DNA from: an uncultured Eubacterium sp.
GTDB taxonomy: Bacteria; Bacillota; Clostridia; Peptostreptococcales; Anaerovoracaceae
Direction of reading: 5' to 3'
Assembly (NCBI GenBank): GCA_946614405.1
Contig: CAMOGZ010000014.1
Location: 1-13,805 of the forward strand
Length of the DNA stretch: 13,805 nucleotides
Position numbers and translations under genes: made by a program. Shown here piece after piece: positions 7,303-13,701 of the stretch (position 1 is its first letter; every line of letters begins with the position of its first letter). The notes below the pieces were generated by a model. That model was given only the letters and a program-made list of their open reading frames with translations. It had not been told where the DNA came from and searched no databases.

Positions 7303-8793
7303 TTACTCGCATTTCGCAGTTTTCACCACGTGTTTGAATACATTCTCGAAGCGGTTCAAAGCCTCGTCGATGACCTCGTCGGTGTCGGCCATGGATGTGT
7401 ACAGGCGGCTTCCGGCCAGTGTCACGATGCCGTTGGCCATGTAGGCTGCTCCCATGCGCTCCATGGAATCCTTACGCTCGATCATCATATCCTTGCTGCG
7501 CAGAAGGCCGATGGCCGACTTCGGAAGCAGGAATGAGGAGAAGTCGAAGGTCATGGCGCCGGTGCACTCCAGGTGCACGATGCTGCCCTGATTGTATGCC
7601 ACGAAAGGCAGAGCGTACTTGTCCAGCAGCTGCTTCAGGCCGTCGGTGAGCCGGTCTCCGGCCCGGCCCGCCTTCTCGCAGGCATTGGTCCTCTCGATCT
7701 CCTTGATGGCGGTGTAGCCTGCCAGAGCAGACAAAGGATTGGCTGCCAGTGTTCCGCCCACATAGGCGCGGTGCTTCATGGTGCCTACGCCGGCTGCCAT
7801 GAGCCCGGCATATTCCTTCTTGCCGCCCACGCCGCCTGCCGCCGGGAATCCGCCGGCTACGATCTTGCCGAAGATGGTGAGGTCAGGCACCACGTCGAAG
7901 TATTCCTGAGCTCCGCCCAGTGCCACCCGGAATCCGGTGACCACCTCGTCAAAGATCATCAGTGCGCCGTATTTGTCGCAGAGGGAACGGACTCCCTTGT
8001 TATAGAACTTGTCAATGGGCCTGGTTCCGCTCTCCGGTCCCACCGGCTCCACGATCACCGCAGCGGTGCCGCCGCGGAATTTGTTCAGCTTCAGCATGCC
8101 CTCCAGCATGTCCAGGTCGTTGGGACGAACCTCATCGGTGTAGGCAAACATCTTCCTTGGGATCCCGTGGGACTCCAGGAGGTTGCGGCTTCCGGGGATC
8201 TTCAGGCCGTAGACCATCTGATCGCTCCAGCCGTGGTAGGCTCCGCCCACCTTGATGATGCGCTTGTTTCCGGTGGCGATCCGGGCGATCCGCAGAGATG
8301 CCATCACCGACTCCGTGCCGCTTCCCAGCATCCGGAACATTTCCACGTTGGGCATGCAGTGGTTGATCTGTTTGGCGATCATCAGCTCCGCCTCATGCAG
8401 AAGCCCCGTCACCGGGCCACATGATTTCAGGAGGTCGATGGCCGCGTCGCGGATGGCCGGGTAATTGCTCCCCAGGATGGTGGGGCCTCCCGCCTGAAGA
8501 AAATCGATGTACTGGTTTCCGTCCTTGTCGTAGAGGTAGGCGCCTTCCGCCCGCTCAAAGCATACCGGGAAGGGTTTGTTGAAGGCCAGGTTGTGCTGGA
8601 CTCCTCCCGGAATGAATTCCTTCGCCTCATCAAACACGGCCTTGGAGGCCGCGCATTTTTCATCGTAATATTTCAGTATTGTTCCTTCATAGTATTCATC
8701 GCTGACCTCCCAGATAGGCTGGTCTGTCAGTATCTTAAGACGGCGGTTAATGTCCCTGGGGTCATCCCACCTGCTGATTCCACAGTTTGTCAT
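7303..8793 (-). CDS. Class III PLP aminotransferase, glutamate-1-semialdehyde-aminotransferase-like
   Basis: A cytosolic PLP-dependent enzyme of 496 residues with fold type I. The body from about residue 48 resembles glutamate-1-semialdehyde 2,1-aminomutase and related class III aminotransferases: FIPGGVQHN, GAYLYDKDGNQYIDF, the phosphate-binding GSGTES (157-162), GGAYHGWSD (183-191), DEVVTGFR (D282) and the Schiff-base lysine in FGK (K310). An N-terminal extension of about 45 residues is not found in HemL. No haem-synthesis genes are nearby and several positions differ from HemL, so HemL is unlikely. Amino acid epimerases and beta-amino acid transaminases share this fold. It sits between tetR (10-base gap; an AGTAGGG ribosome site overlaps the tetR stop) and the aldolase (4-base gap). 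This suggests that a transamination product feeds an aldol reaction or comes from one. The substrate is not known. Confidence 0.85.
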   Translation of the reverse strand: MTNCGISRWDDPRDINRRLKILTDQPIWEVSDEYYEGTILKYYDEKCAASKAVFDEAKEFIPGGVQHNLAFNKPFPVCFERAEGAYLYDKDGNQYIDFLQAGGPTILGSNYPAIRDAAIDLLKSCGPVTGLLHEAELMIAKQINHCMPNVEMFRMLGSGTESVMASLRIARIATGNKRIIKVGGAYHGWSDQMVYGLKIPGSRNLLESHGIPRKMFAYTDEVRPNDLDMLEGMLKLNKFRGGTAAVIVEPVGPESGTRPIDKFYNKGVRSLCDKYGALMIFDEVVTGFRVALGGAQEYFDVVPDLTIFGKIVAGGFPAAGGVGGKKEYAGLMAAGVGTMKHRAYVGGTLAANPLSALAGYTAIKEIERTNACEKAGRAGDRLTDGLKQLLDKYALPFVAYNQGSIVHLECTGAMTFDFSSFLLPKSAIGLLRSKDMMIERKDSMERMGAAYMANGIVTLAGSRLYTSMADTDEVIDEALNRFENVFKHVVKTAKCE

Positions 8794-8803
8794 TAACGTT
8801 TCC

Positions 8804-9352
8804 CTACTTTCTATAGAATAAGCCTACGTACTTATCCATGTCTTTCTTCATTTTCTGTTTATCAAACTCATAATTGTTGATAAAGTAGTGGTTGATCAGT
8901 CCGTAATAGGATCCCAGGAGCAGAACCACGATGTGTTCTCTTCTCTCGTCGTCCTCTTCCTCCAGATTGTCCCAGATCAGGTCCTCGATCTGGCGCAGGG
9001 AGGATCGCTTCTGCTCACTGATGATTCCTCTGGCGATCAGTTTGCTTGCCAGTGCCGGGTAATTGGCGGTGTCCTCGATGAGTTTACTGAACACGCCCTG
9101 GATCAGTTCCCAGCCTTCCAGTCTGGAGTCCTCGCTGTACTCCAGCAGGTCCTCTACTTCCTGGTCCAGCAGTGCCAGCATCAGGTCATTGATGGTGGCA
9201 AAGTGATTAAAGATCGTCGTTCTGCACATGCCGGCACGGTCTGCAATGTCATTGAACGTCACATGGTTGATACCTTTCTCTTCAAACAGTTCCTTGGCTG
9301 CGTGCATGATGTACATGCGGCTCCGTGCCTTCTTACCTCTTACTTCTTTCAT
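8804..9352 (-). CDS. TetR-family transcriptional regulator
   Basis: A DNA-binding repressor-type protein of 182 residues. The N-terminal three-helix HTH domain is typical: RMYIMHAAKELFEEKGINH, then VTFNDIADRAGMCRTTIFNHF (about residues 12-51). The C-terminal ligand-binding domain (about 55-182) is divergent and carries an acidic stretch EEEDDE (131-136). The ATG directly abuts the stop of the upstream gtrA-like gene (TAAATG), and an AGGAGA site lies inside that gene's last codons, so the two are translationally coupled. Its place early in the operon, together with the inverted repeat around the operon promoter, suggests that it represses its own operon and responds to a substrate or ion handled by the enzymes or pump. 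The ligand is unknown. Confidence 0.92.
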   Translation of the reverse strand: MKEVRGKKARSRMYIMHAAKELFEEKGINHVTFNDIADRAGMCRTTIFNHFATINDLMLALLDQEVEDLLEYSEDSRLEGWELIQGVFSKLIEDTANYPALASKLIARGIISEQKRSSLRQIEDLIWDNLEEEDDERREHIVVLLLGSYYGLINHYFINNYEFDKQKMKKDMDKYVGLFYRK

Positions 9353-9814
9353 TTACTTTTCTCCTCTCTCTTTTATCGCTCTCCGATTGGTGTTCATGCT
9401 GTCCCGATAGACGACGAACCGGTCATACAGATACTCGGTAGACAGGTTGATAGCCATCGTAAAGAACAGCACCAGGTAATCGTTCCAGCCTGCGCCTTTG
9501 GTAAGGGCATCCCCCCACCAGGTGGAGCACGGTGTGAAGACGCAGTAAAACAGGAACACTTGAAACATGGCCTTCGGAACATTATTGGCTGACTTGAATG
9601 TAAATTCCCGGTTCAGCGTAAAGTTCCAGAGGACCGATAATACCAATGCAATCAGATAACAGGGCCAGTAACTCCATTTCGTGATGATTTTCAAAAAAGT
9701 AAACGAGAGTGTTTCAACGATTCCCGCTGAAACAGAGAACAAAAAGAACTTGATGATCTGTATTTTGGTCTCATGGGCATCTGGTTGGTAGTAATCTTTC
9801 TTGTCGCTCCCCAC
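9353..9814 (-). CDS. GtrA-like small membrane protein
   Basis: An integral membrane protein of 153 residues with four predicted spans (about 20-40, 48-66, 84-100 and 112-130). The GtrA-family signature is present as WNFTLNREFTF (63-73), followed by a cytoplasmic-type positive tail (NTNRRAIKERGEK). GtrA proteins are linked to moving polyprenyl-phosphate-bound sugars across the membrane or otherwise to cell-surface glycan assembly. No glycosyltransferase partner is in this window, so its role in this operon is unclear. I chose the GTG at 9814, because a perfect AAGGAGG lies 6 bases before it; an upstream in-frame ATG (9844) has no ribosome site and its reading would put that AAGGAGG inside the gene. 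It is the first gene of the operon and its stop touches the tetR start codon. Confidence 0.85.
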   Translation of the reverse strand: MGSDKKDYYQPDAHETKIQIIKFFLFSVSAGIVETLSFTFLKIITKWSYWPCYLIALVLSVLWNFTLNREFTFKSANNVPKAMFQVFLFYCVFTPCSTWWGDALTKGAGWNDYLVLFFTMAINLSTEYLYDRFVVYRDSMNTNRRAIKERGEK

Positions 9815-9820
9815 GATGTA

Positions 9821-9827
9821 CCTCCTT
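9821..9827 (-). promoter_or_regulatory. Ribosome binding site that fixes the GTG start of the gtrA-like gene
   Basis: AAGGAGG on the minus strand (9827-9821) stands 6 bases before GTG at 9814. This optimal site decides for the GTG start over the longer in-frame ATG at 9844. Confidence 0.8.
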
Positions 9828-9844
9828 CGTCCTCTCAATTGCAT

Positions 9845-9888
9845 TTGTACTCCAATTCAATTATCGCACAGTTTGTTTAGAAGTACAA
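9845..9888. promoter_or_regulatory. Inverted repeat TTGTACT-N30-AGTACAA, candidate TetR operator
   Basis: Two perfect 7-bp arms, TTGTACT (9845-9851) and AGTACAA (9882-9888), lie 37 bp apart centre to centre. One covers the -35 box of the gtrA-tetR operon promoter, and the other lies at about the transcription start. The position is ideal for autorepression, possibly with cooperative binding of two dimers, because the arms are too far apart for one classical TetR dimer. Binding by this TetR is inferred. Confidence 0.5.
9860..9888 (-). promoter_or_regulatory. Promoter of the gtrA-tetR-aminotransferase-aldolase-ATPase operon
   Basis: On the minus strand, -35 TTGTAC (9888-9883) and -10 GATAAT (9865-9860) are separated by exactly 17 bases, and TGC before the -10 box makes an extended -10 element. 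The predicted start is near 9853, about 40 bases before the GTG start codon. No other strong promoter was noticed in the short gaps before the next four genes. Confidence 0.75.
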
Positions 9889-9901
9889 GGAGAAATAAAT
9901 G

Positions 9902-9939
9902 GAAAACCGCACACGTCCTGGGTGGAAGACATGTGCGGT
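9902..9939 (-). terminator. Terminator of the NusG_II-Gx-aminopeptidase operon
   Basis: Read on the minus strand, ACCGCACATGTC and GACGTGTGCGGT pair over 12 bp (one G-U) around a 10-base loop, and TTTT follows. It starts 10 bases after the aminopeptidase stop codon and insulates the next operon, whose promoter begins only 14 bases further on. Confidence 0.85.
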
Positions 9940-9949
9940 CTGCAGTTTA

Positions 9950-11674
9950 TCAGATTTCTTTCGTTACTTCGGCCAGCCACTTGGCGGTTTCCTCCGGCAG
10001 GTGCGGAGTCAGGGTCTCTCTGACTTCCTTATGATAAGCATTCAGCCAGGCCAGTTCATCCACGCTGAGCATCTCCGGTACGATGGCGTCCCGGTCAAAT
10101 GGCGCATAGGTGATGGTCCGGAAGGCATACTTTCCGTCACCTCTGGCATAGCACAAAGTCTCGTTCTCCAGCCGGATCCCGAACTCGCCCTCGATATAGA
10201 CGCCGGGTTCATTGGATGTGATCATTCCCGGCCGGATGGGCGCCTCCCCTCTTCTGGGGCTGATATTGTTCGGCCATTCATGAACGCAGAGCAGATGTCC
10301 CACTCCGTGTCCGGTGCCGTGGTTATAGTCCAGGCCGGCATCGTTCAGGGGCTTACGAGTGATGCGGTCAAGCTCGATCCCCTGTGTCCCCGGTTCGAAT
10401 ACCTGAGTCGCCAGGGTGATGTGAGACTTCAGTACCAGTGTGTAGTATTCCTTCATCTTATCTGTAAGGGGTCCCATGGCGATGGTACGGGTAATGTCTG
10501 TGGTGCCGTCGTCGTACTGGGCTCCGCTGTCCACCAGCAGGAATCCTTCCGGCGCCAGCTTCGCATTGGTCTCATAGGTGGGTTCATAGTGGATAATGGC
10601 TCCGTTGGGTCCGTATCCCGCGATGGTGGGGAAGCTCAGGTCGAAGCATCCCTCCTGCCGGTAGCGGCACTCCTCCAGGTAGTTGGAAGCGTCGATCTCC
10701 GTCAGTCCCGGCTCGTCTGCGTGAGTCTTGATCCAGTGCAGGAACTCTGTCACGGCCACGCCGTCCTTCACGTGGGCGTGCAGGGTGGAGCTGATCTCCG
10801 TGTCATTCTTGATGCCCTTCATCAGCTCGATGGGAGTGGCGGCGGACTTGATGGTGACGCCGTCCTTCAGGCTGTGGAGCAGTCCGTAGTTTGCCTGCTC
10901 CGCGTTGAACCACACCGTGCTTCCCTCGGGAATCTCTGCCACGGCCTGGTTGATCTCGTCGTAGTTCTTCTTCTCCGCCAGCACAAAGCCTTCCGGCAGC
11001 ACTTTATCATACGTAAAGATCTGCACACGGTCCATCTCTACGATACAATAGGAAAAGAATACCGGCGTATGGGCCACATCGTCGCCCCGCAGATTGAAAA
11101 GCCATGCGATCTCGTCCAGCCCGGCCAGGAGCAGATGTGTCACATTCTGTTCCTTCATGGCCTTCCGGACATCGGAGATCTTGTCGGTTGCCGCCCGTCC
11201 TGTGACGGACAGAGGCAGTTCATAGATCCGGGAGGGCTCGATGGGAGGCCGGTCCGCCCAGACTTTGTTCACCAGATCCTTCTCCCAGACAATGGGGACC
11301 TCCAGCTTGTCGTATTCCAGGCCATCTTCCACGCTGACCACGCGGCCGTCAAATCCCAGAGTGTAGTTCTCCTTCTCCTTCAGAAAATCGATGAGGGTGG
11401 GGACTCCCGGCTCTCCCATCTTCATGAGAGTGATACCGGAGCCTGCCAGCTGGGACCCAGCCTGCAGGAAATACCTGCCGTCGGTCCACAGATATGCTTC
11501 TTCCTCTCCCACCAGCAGAGTCCCGGCAGAGCCGGTGAACCCGGACACGAAGGCCCTGCACTTGTAGTGGTCATTCACATACTCCGAGCCGTGAGGATCC
11601 GTGGTGGGGATCACATACCAGTCGATATTTTCTTTCTTCATTTCCGCCCGTAGGGCGATCAGTTCTTCTCTCAT
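9950..11674 (-). CDS. Xaa-Pro aminopeptidase, M24B family (long, APP1-like form)
   Basis: A cytosolic dimetal aminopeptidase of 574 residues that removes an N-terminal residue preceding proline. The layout is that of the long eukaryote-type APP1 form: two creatinase-like N-terminal domains (about 1-140 and 155-285), the pita-bread M24 catalytic domain (about 295-510) and a short C-terminal domain (about 515-574). All five metal ligands are in place: D382 (VDSGAQY), D393 (TTDITRT), H456 (GTGHGVGH), E489 (SNEPG) and E503 (RLENE). H452 and H460 match the proton-shuttle and substrate histidines. The ATG at 11674 follows GGAGAGG by 8 bases; the longer in-frame reading runs back into the Gx transporter gene and has no ribosome site, so I rejected it. 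The gene lies 16 bases after the Gx transporter and ends in a terminator. A housekeeping peptide-degradation role is likely, and a link to the redox genes is not obvious. Confidence 0.93.
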   Translation of the reverse strand: MREELIALRAEMKKENIDWYVIPTTDPHGSEYVNDHYKCRAFVSGFTGSAGTLLVGEEEAYLWTDGRYFLQAGSQLAGSGITLMKMGEPGVPTLIDFLKEKENYTLGFDGRVVSVEDGLEYDKLEVPIVWEKDLVNKVWADRPPIEPSRIYELPLSVTGRAATDKISDVRKAMKEQNVTHLLLAGLDEIAWLFNLRGDDVAHTPVFFSYCIVEMDRVQIFTYDKVLPEGFVLAEKKNYDEINQAVAEIPEGSTVWFNAEQANYGLLHSLKDGVTIKSAATPIELMKGIKNDTEISSTLHAHVKDGVAVTEFLHWIKTHADEPGLTEIDASNYLEECRYRQEGCFDLSFPTIAGYGPNGAIIHYEPTYETNAKLAPEGFLLVDSGAQYDDGTTDITRTIAMGPLTDKMKEYYTLVLKSHITLATQVFEPGTQGIELDRITRKPLNDAGLDYNHGTGHGVGHLLCVHEWPNNISPRRGEAPIRPGMITSNEPGVYIEGEFGIRLENETLCYARGDGKYAFRTITYAPFDRDAIVPEMLSVDELAWLNAYHKEVRETLTPHLPEETAKWLAEVTKEI

Positions 11675-11690
11675 ATTAAAACCTCTCCAT

Positions 11691-12233
11691 TTATATATTA
11701 CTTGTGGACGTGCCGAAGAGCTGCCTGGGCAGCCGGCGGTCCAGGACATACGCGATAACGCCGATGCCGATCCCCGCAGCAATACCGCTTACGAGAAGCA
11801 CCGGAAAATACAGGAACATGCGGACGTTCTCCACTACGATCGCCGCCACGATCACCTGTCCGAAGTTATGAGCCACGCCGCCCGCCATGCTGACGCCCAC
11901 CATGGAAAACAATTTGGTGCGCTTCAGCGCCCACATGACGCACAGGCTGATGACGCCACCTGCCAGGGAATAGAACATGGCAAAGATGCCGGAGAACAAA
12001 AGTCCCGACAGGCAGATCCGCAGCAGGTTGATGGCCATGGCATACCGGAACCCCATCTCATAGAGTGCGATGAGGATCACCAGATTCGCCAGGCCCAGCT
12101 TGACCCCGGGAATGCCGATGCTGAAGGGGATCAGCACCTCTACATAGGTGAAGATCAACGCCAGAGTTGCAAACATGGCGCTCATGGTGAGCCGCCGTGT
12201 ATGACTGATGCGGTCAGTTGGAGATGGCGTCAT
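11691..12233 (-). CDS. Gx transporter family / heptaprenyl diphosphate synthase component I-like membrane protein (EetB-like)
   Basis: A membrane protein of 180 residues with about five or six spans, like the substrate-binding component of ECF-type transporters. The family signature PGVKLGLANLV (about 42-52) is clear, as are the conserved small-residue GGVAHNFGQV and the positive-inside N-terminus (HTRRLTMSAMF). The Pfam label 'heptaprenyl diphosphate synthase component I' is historical; no prenyl transferase aspartate motif (DDxxD) is present. From memory, the Listeria extracellular electron transfer protein EetB belongs to this family. The ATG at 12233 follows GGAGGAGGTGAGG and overlaps the end of the NusG_II gene by 20 bases, which implies tight coupling. 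A longer in-frame reading would overlap that gene further and was rejected. The transported substrate is unknown; a flavin or quinone-related role is inferred from context. Confidence 0.82.
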   Translation of the reverse strand: MTPSPTDRISHTRRLTMSAMFATLALIFTYVEVLIPFSIGIPGVKLGLANLVILIALYEMGFRYAMAINLLRICLSGLLFSGIFAMFYSLAGGVISLCVMWALKRTKLFSMVGVSMAGGVAHNFGQVIVAAIVVENVRMFLYFPVLLVSGIAAGIGIGVIAYVLDRRLPRQLFGTSTSNI

Positions 12234-12585
12234 ATTCCTCACCTCCTCCCCGGATCTCGATGACCACCCGGTTGGGCAGACATACGAGGGTCTGCCGGGT
12301 CTTGCTGATGGCACCGTCATGGATGCAGATCTTATTCCTGCAGTCGGACTCGGTCATTTGCACTTTCCCGTCTTTTATGATAAACTTATTGACGTGATTC
12401 TTTTGTTTCACAGTGACTTCCTGGTCCTGATCCAGCCGGTAGGTTCCATAGGGCTCTCCGGCCACAGAGACCACCACCTGACTGCCGTCGGTATTGCCGA
12501 AGGCCACCGCCACGGACAGTGCGATGGACAGCACCACCAGGATCACGAACAGTATAATGTCAGCTTTTGTTATGATCTTAAACAT
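12214..12585 (-). CDS. NusG domain II-containing membrane-anchored protein (EetA-like)
   Basis: A protein of 123 residues. One N-terminal membrane span (about 9-33, ADIILFVILVVLSIALSVAV) leads to an exported NusG-domain-II-type beta domain. Its hallmark is the motif DCRNKICIHDGAISKTRQTLVCLPN (three Cys and one His), highly conserved in this family; it could bind metal or a cofactor. It is not the transcription factor NusG. The pairing with a Gx transporter matches, from memory, EetA/EetB of Gram-positive extracellular electron transfer loci. The start is uncertain. I chose ATG at 12585, where the family-like sequence begins; an in-frame GTG at 12600 directly abuts the apbE start codon on the other strand. 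Neither has a strong ribosome site. It heads the operon NusG_II-Gx-aminopeptidase. Confidence 0.83.
   Translation of the reverse strand: MFKIITKADIILFVILVVLSIALSVAVAFGNTDGSQVVVSVAGEPYGTYRLDQDQEVTVKQKNHVNKFIIKDGKVQMTESDCRNKICIHDGAISKTRQTLVCLPNRVVIEIRGGGEEYDAISN
12553..12558 (+). promoter_or_regulatory. Possible -10 box for apbE inside the NusG_II gene
   Basis: A perfect TATAAT lies 42 bases before the apbE start codon, within the first codons of the divergent gene. No good -35 box stands at 16-18 bases upstream; TGGACA is 22 bases away. It is listed because apbE has no other upstream space. Confidence 0.3.
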
Positions 12586-12600
12586 AGGAGTATCTTTCAC

Positions 12601-13641
12601 ATGAATAATCTGTTACGCAGCACGCCTCTGCGCGCCGCCGCGGCCGTAATCCTTGCCGCAATACTCATTATACCACAGACCGGCTGTGGGTCAAACACAG
12701 GTTCCGAACCTTATAGCAAGCAGAGCTTCTTCTTCGACACCACCTGTCAGGTCTCCATCTACGACATGGAAGAGTACAGCGAGGAAGCCGCAGACGCCGC
12801 CATCGAATCCTGTTTCGAAGACTGCCGTCTCTACGAGTCCCTTCTGAGTAAGACCGTCGAGGACTCCGATATTTATAAAATCAATCATGCCGGCGGCAAA
12901 CCGGTGGAGTGTGACCCCATCACCATCGACGTGATCAAAAAGGGCCTCACCTACTGCAGTCTCACCAATGGAGCCTTTGATATCACCGTAGGCAAGGCCA
13001 CCGATCTCTGGGACTTCCACGGAGAGAACCCCAAGCCCCCCACAAAGGAAGAGCTGGCGGAAGCCATGAAGTACGTGGACTACGAGCAAATCAAGATCGA
13101 TGATAATACCGTCACCATGGGCACCAAAAAAGGCGAGATCGACCTGGGCGGCATCGCCAAAGGCTACATCGCAGACCGCATCTCCGAGAAACTTCGGGAA
13201 CAGGGCGTCACCTCCGCCATCATCAACCTGGGCGGAAACGTGGAAGTCATTGGCGACAAAGAAGGCGAGCCCTTCAAGATCGGCATCGAAGAACCCTACT
13301 CCGACCAGAGCGGGATCATCGGTTCCACGCCTCTGACAAACGGCACCATCGTCACCTCCGGAGTCTATGAACGGTACTTCGAATACGACGGCGTCAAATA
13401 CCACCACATCCTGGACAGCAAAACCGGCATGCCTGTGGACTCCGACATTGTGGGCGTCAGCATCCAGGCCGGCGCCGGCCATTCCGTAGACTGCGACGGC
13501 CTGTCCACCTCCTGCCTGCTGCTGGGCTACGACAAAGCCAAGAACCTCATCGGATTCATGGACGGCTACCAGGCCCTCTTCATCCTGAAAGACGGCAGCG
13601 TGCAGACCACCGGCGGATTCCAGTTCGAAGCAAGCAATTAA
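12601..13641 (+). CDS. apbE: FAD:protein FMN transferase, lipoprotein (ApbE / FmnB-like)
   Basis: A membrane-anchored, extracytoplasmic flavin transferase of 346 residues. It cleaves FAD and attaches FMN covalently to a Thr or Ser of target flavoproteins such as Rnf, Nqr or PplA-type proteins. The signal peptide (1-28, RSTPLRAAAAVILAAILII) ends at a lipobox-like PQTGC with lipidated C29. The ApbE core shows GAFDITVG (124-131), the FAD/Mg-binding DLGGIAKGYIAD (181-192), NLGGNVEV (209-216), HHILDSKTGMPV (268-279) and D299/T303 in DGLSTSCLLLG, matching the metal and active-site residues of the family. The ATG at 12601 follows TAGGAG by 10 bases; the frame is open upstream but antisense to the NusG_II gene. 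It diverges from NusG_II with no intergenic DNA. Its flavoprotein target is not in the window, unless it is the gene entering at 13702. Confidence 0.92.
   Translation: MNNLLRSTPLRAAAAVILAAILIIPQTGCGSNTGSEPYSKQSFFFDTTCQVSIYDMEEYSEEAADAAIESCFEDCRLYESLLSKTVEDSDIYKINHAGGKPVECDPITIDVIKKGLTYCSLTNGAFDITVGKATDLWDFHGENPKPPTKEELAEAMKYVDYEQIKIDDNTVTMGTKKGEIDLGGIAKGYIADRISEKLREQGVTSAIINLGGNVEVIGDKEGEPFKIGIEEPYSDQSGIIGSTPLTNGTIVTSGVYERYFEYDGVKYHHILDSKTGMPVDSDIVGVSIQAGAGHSVDCDGLSTSCLLLGYDKAKNLIGFMDGYQALFILKDGSVQTTGGFQFEASN
12667..12694 (-). promoter_or_regulatory. Promoter of the NusG_II-Gx-aminopeptidase operon, embedded in apbE
   Basis: On the minus strand, TTGACC (12694-12689) and a perfect TATAAT (12672-12667) are 16 bases apart (TTTGAC gives 17), and TGG before the -10 box makes an extended -10 element. 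It lies 66-93 bases inside the apbE coding region, over the end of its signal peptide. The spacer is almost filled by a perfect 6-bp inverted repeat, CCACAG-N5-CTGTGG (12673-12689). The transcript would start near 12660, giving a leader of about 75 bases. Confidence 0.75.
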
Positions 13642-13659
13642 TACTATGCTGAAATAAAT

Positions 13660-13690
13660 AAGACTGCTGCAATATCTGCAGCAGTCTTTT
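13660..13690. terminator. Bidirectional terminator between apbE and the converging gene
   Basis: AAGACTGCTGCA - ATATC - TGCAGCAGTCTT forms a perfect 12-bp stem with a 5-base loop. On the plus strand the stem runs into TTTT, 18 bases after the apbE stop. On the minus strand it is followed by the U-rich ATTTATTT, so it can also end the gene that stops at 13702. Confidence 0.92.
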
Positions 13691-13701
13691 GCGTGATTCG
13701 C

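Noticed and set aside
9899..11653. 584-codon plus-strand open frame preceded by a good AAGGAGA site
   Set aside because: It runs antisense through the whole Xaa-Pro aminopeptidase, whose metal ligands are intact. The ribosome-like site falls between a promoter and a terminator of minus-strand genes and is probably chance.
12208..12600. Extended N-terminus of apbE reading from 12208
   Set aside because: The added 131 codons are antisense to the NusG_II gene, and the signal peptide with lipobox begins at the ATG at 12601.
12691..13482. 263-codon minus-strand frame opposite apbE
   Set aside because: It is a shadow of apbE; Asp/Val/Gly-rich with no recognisable family.
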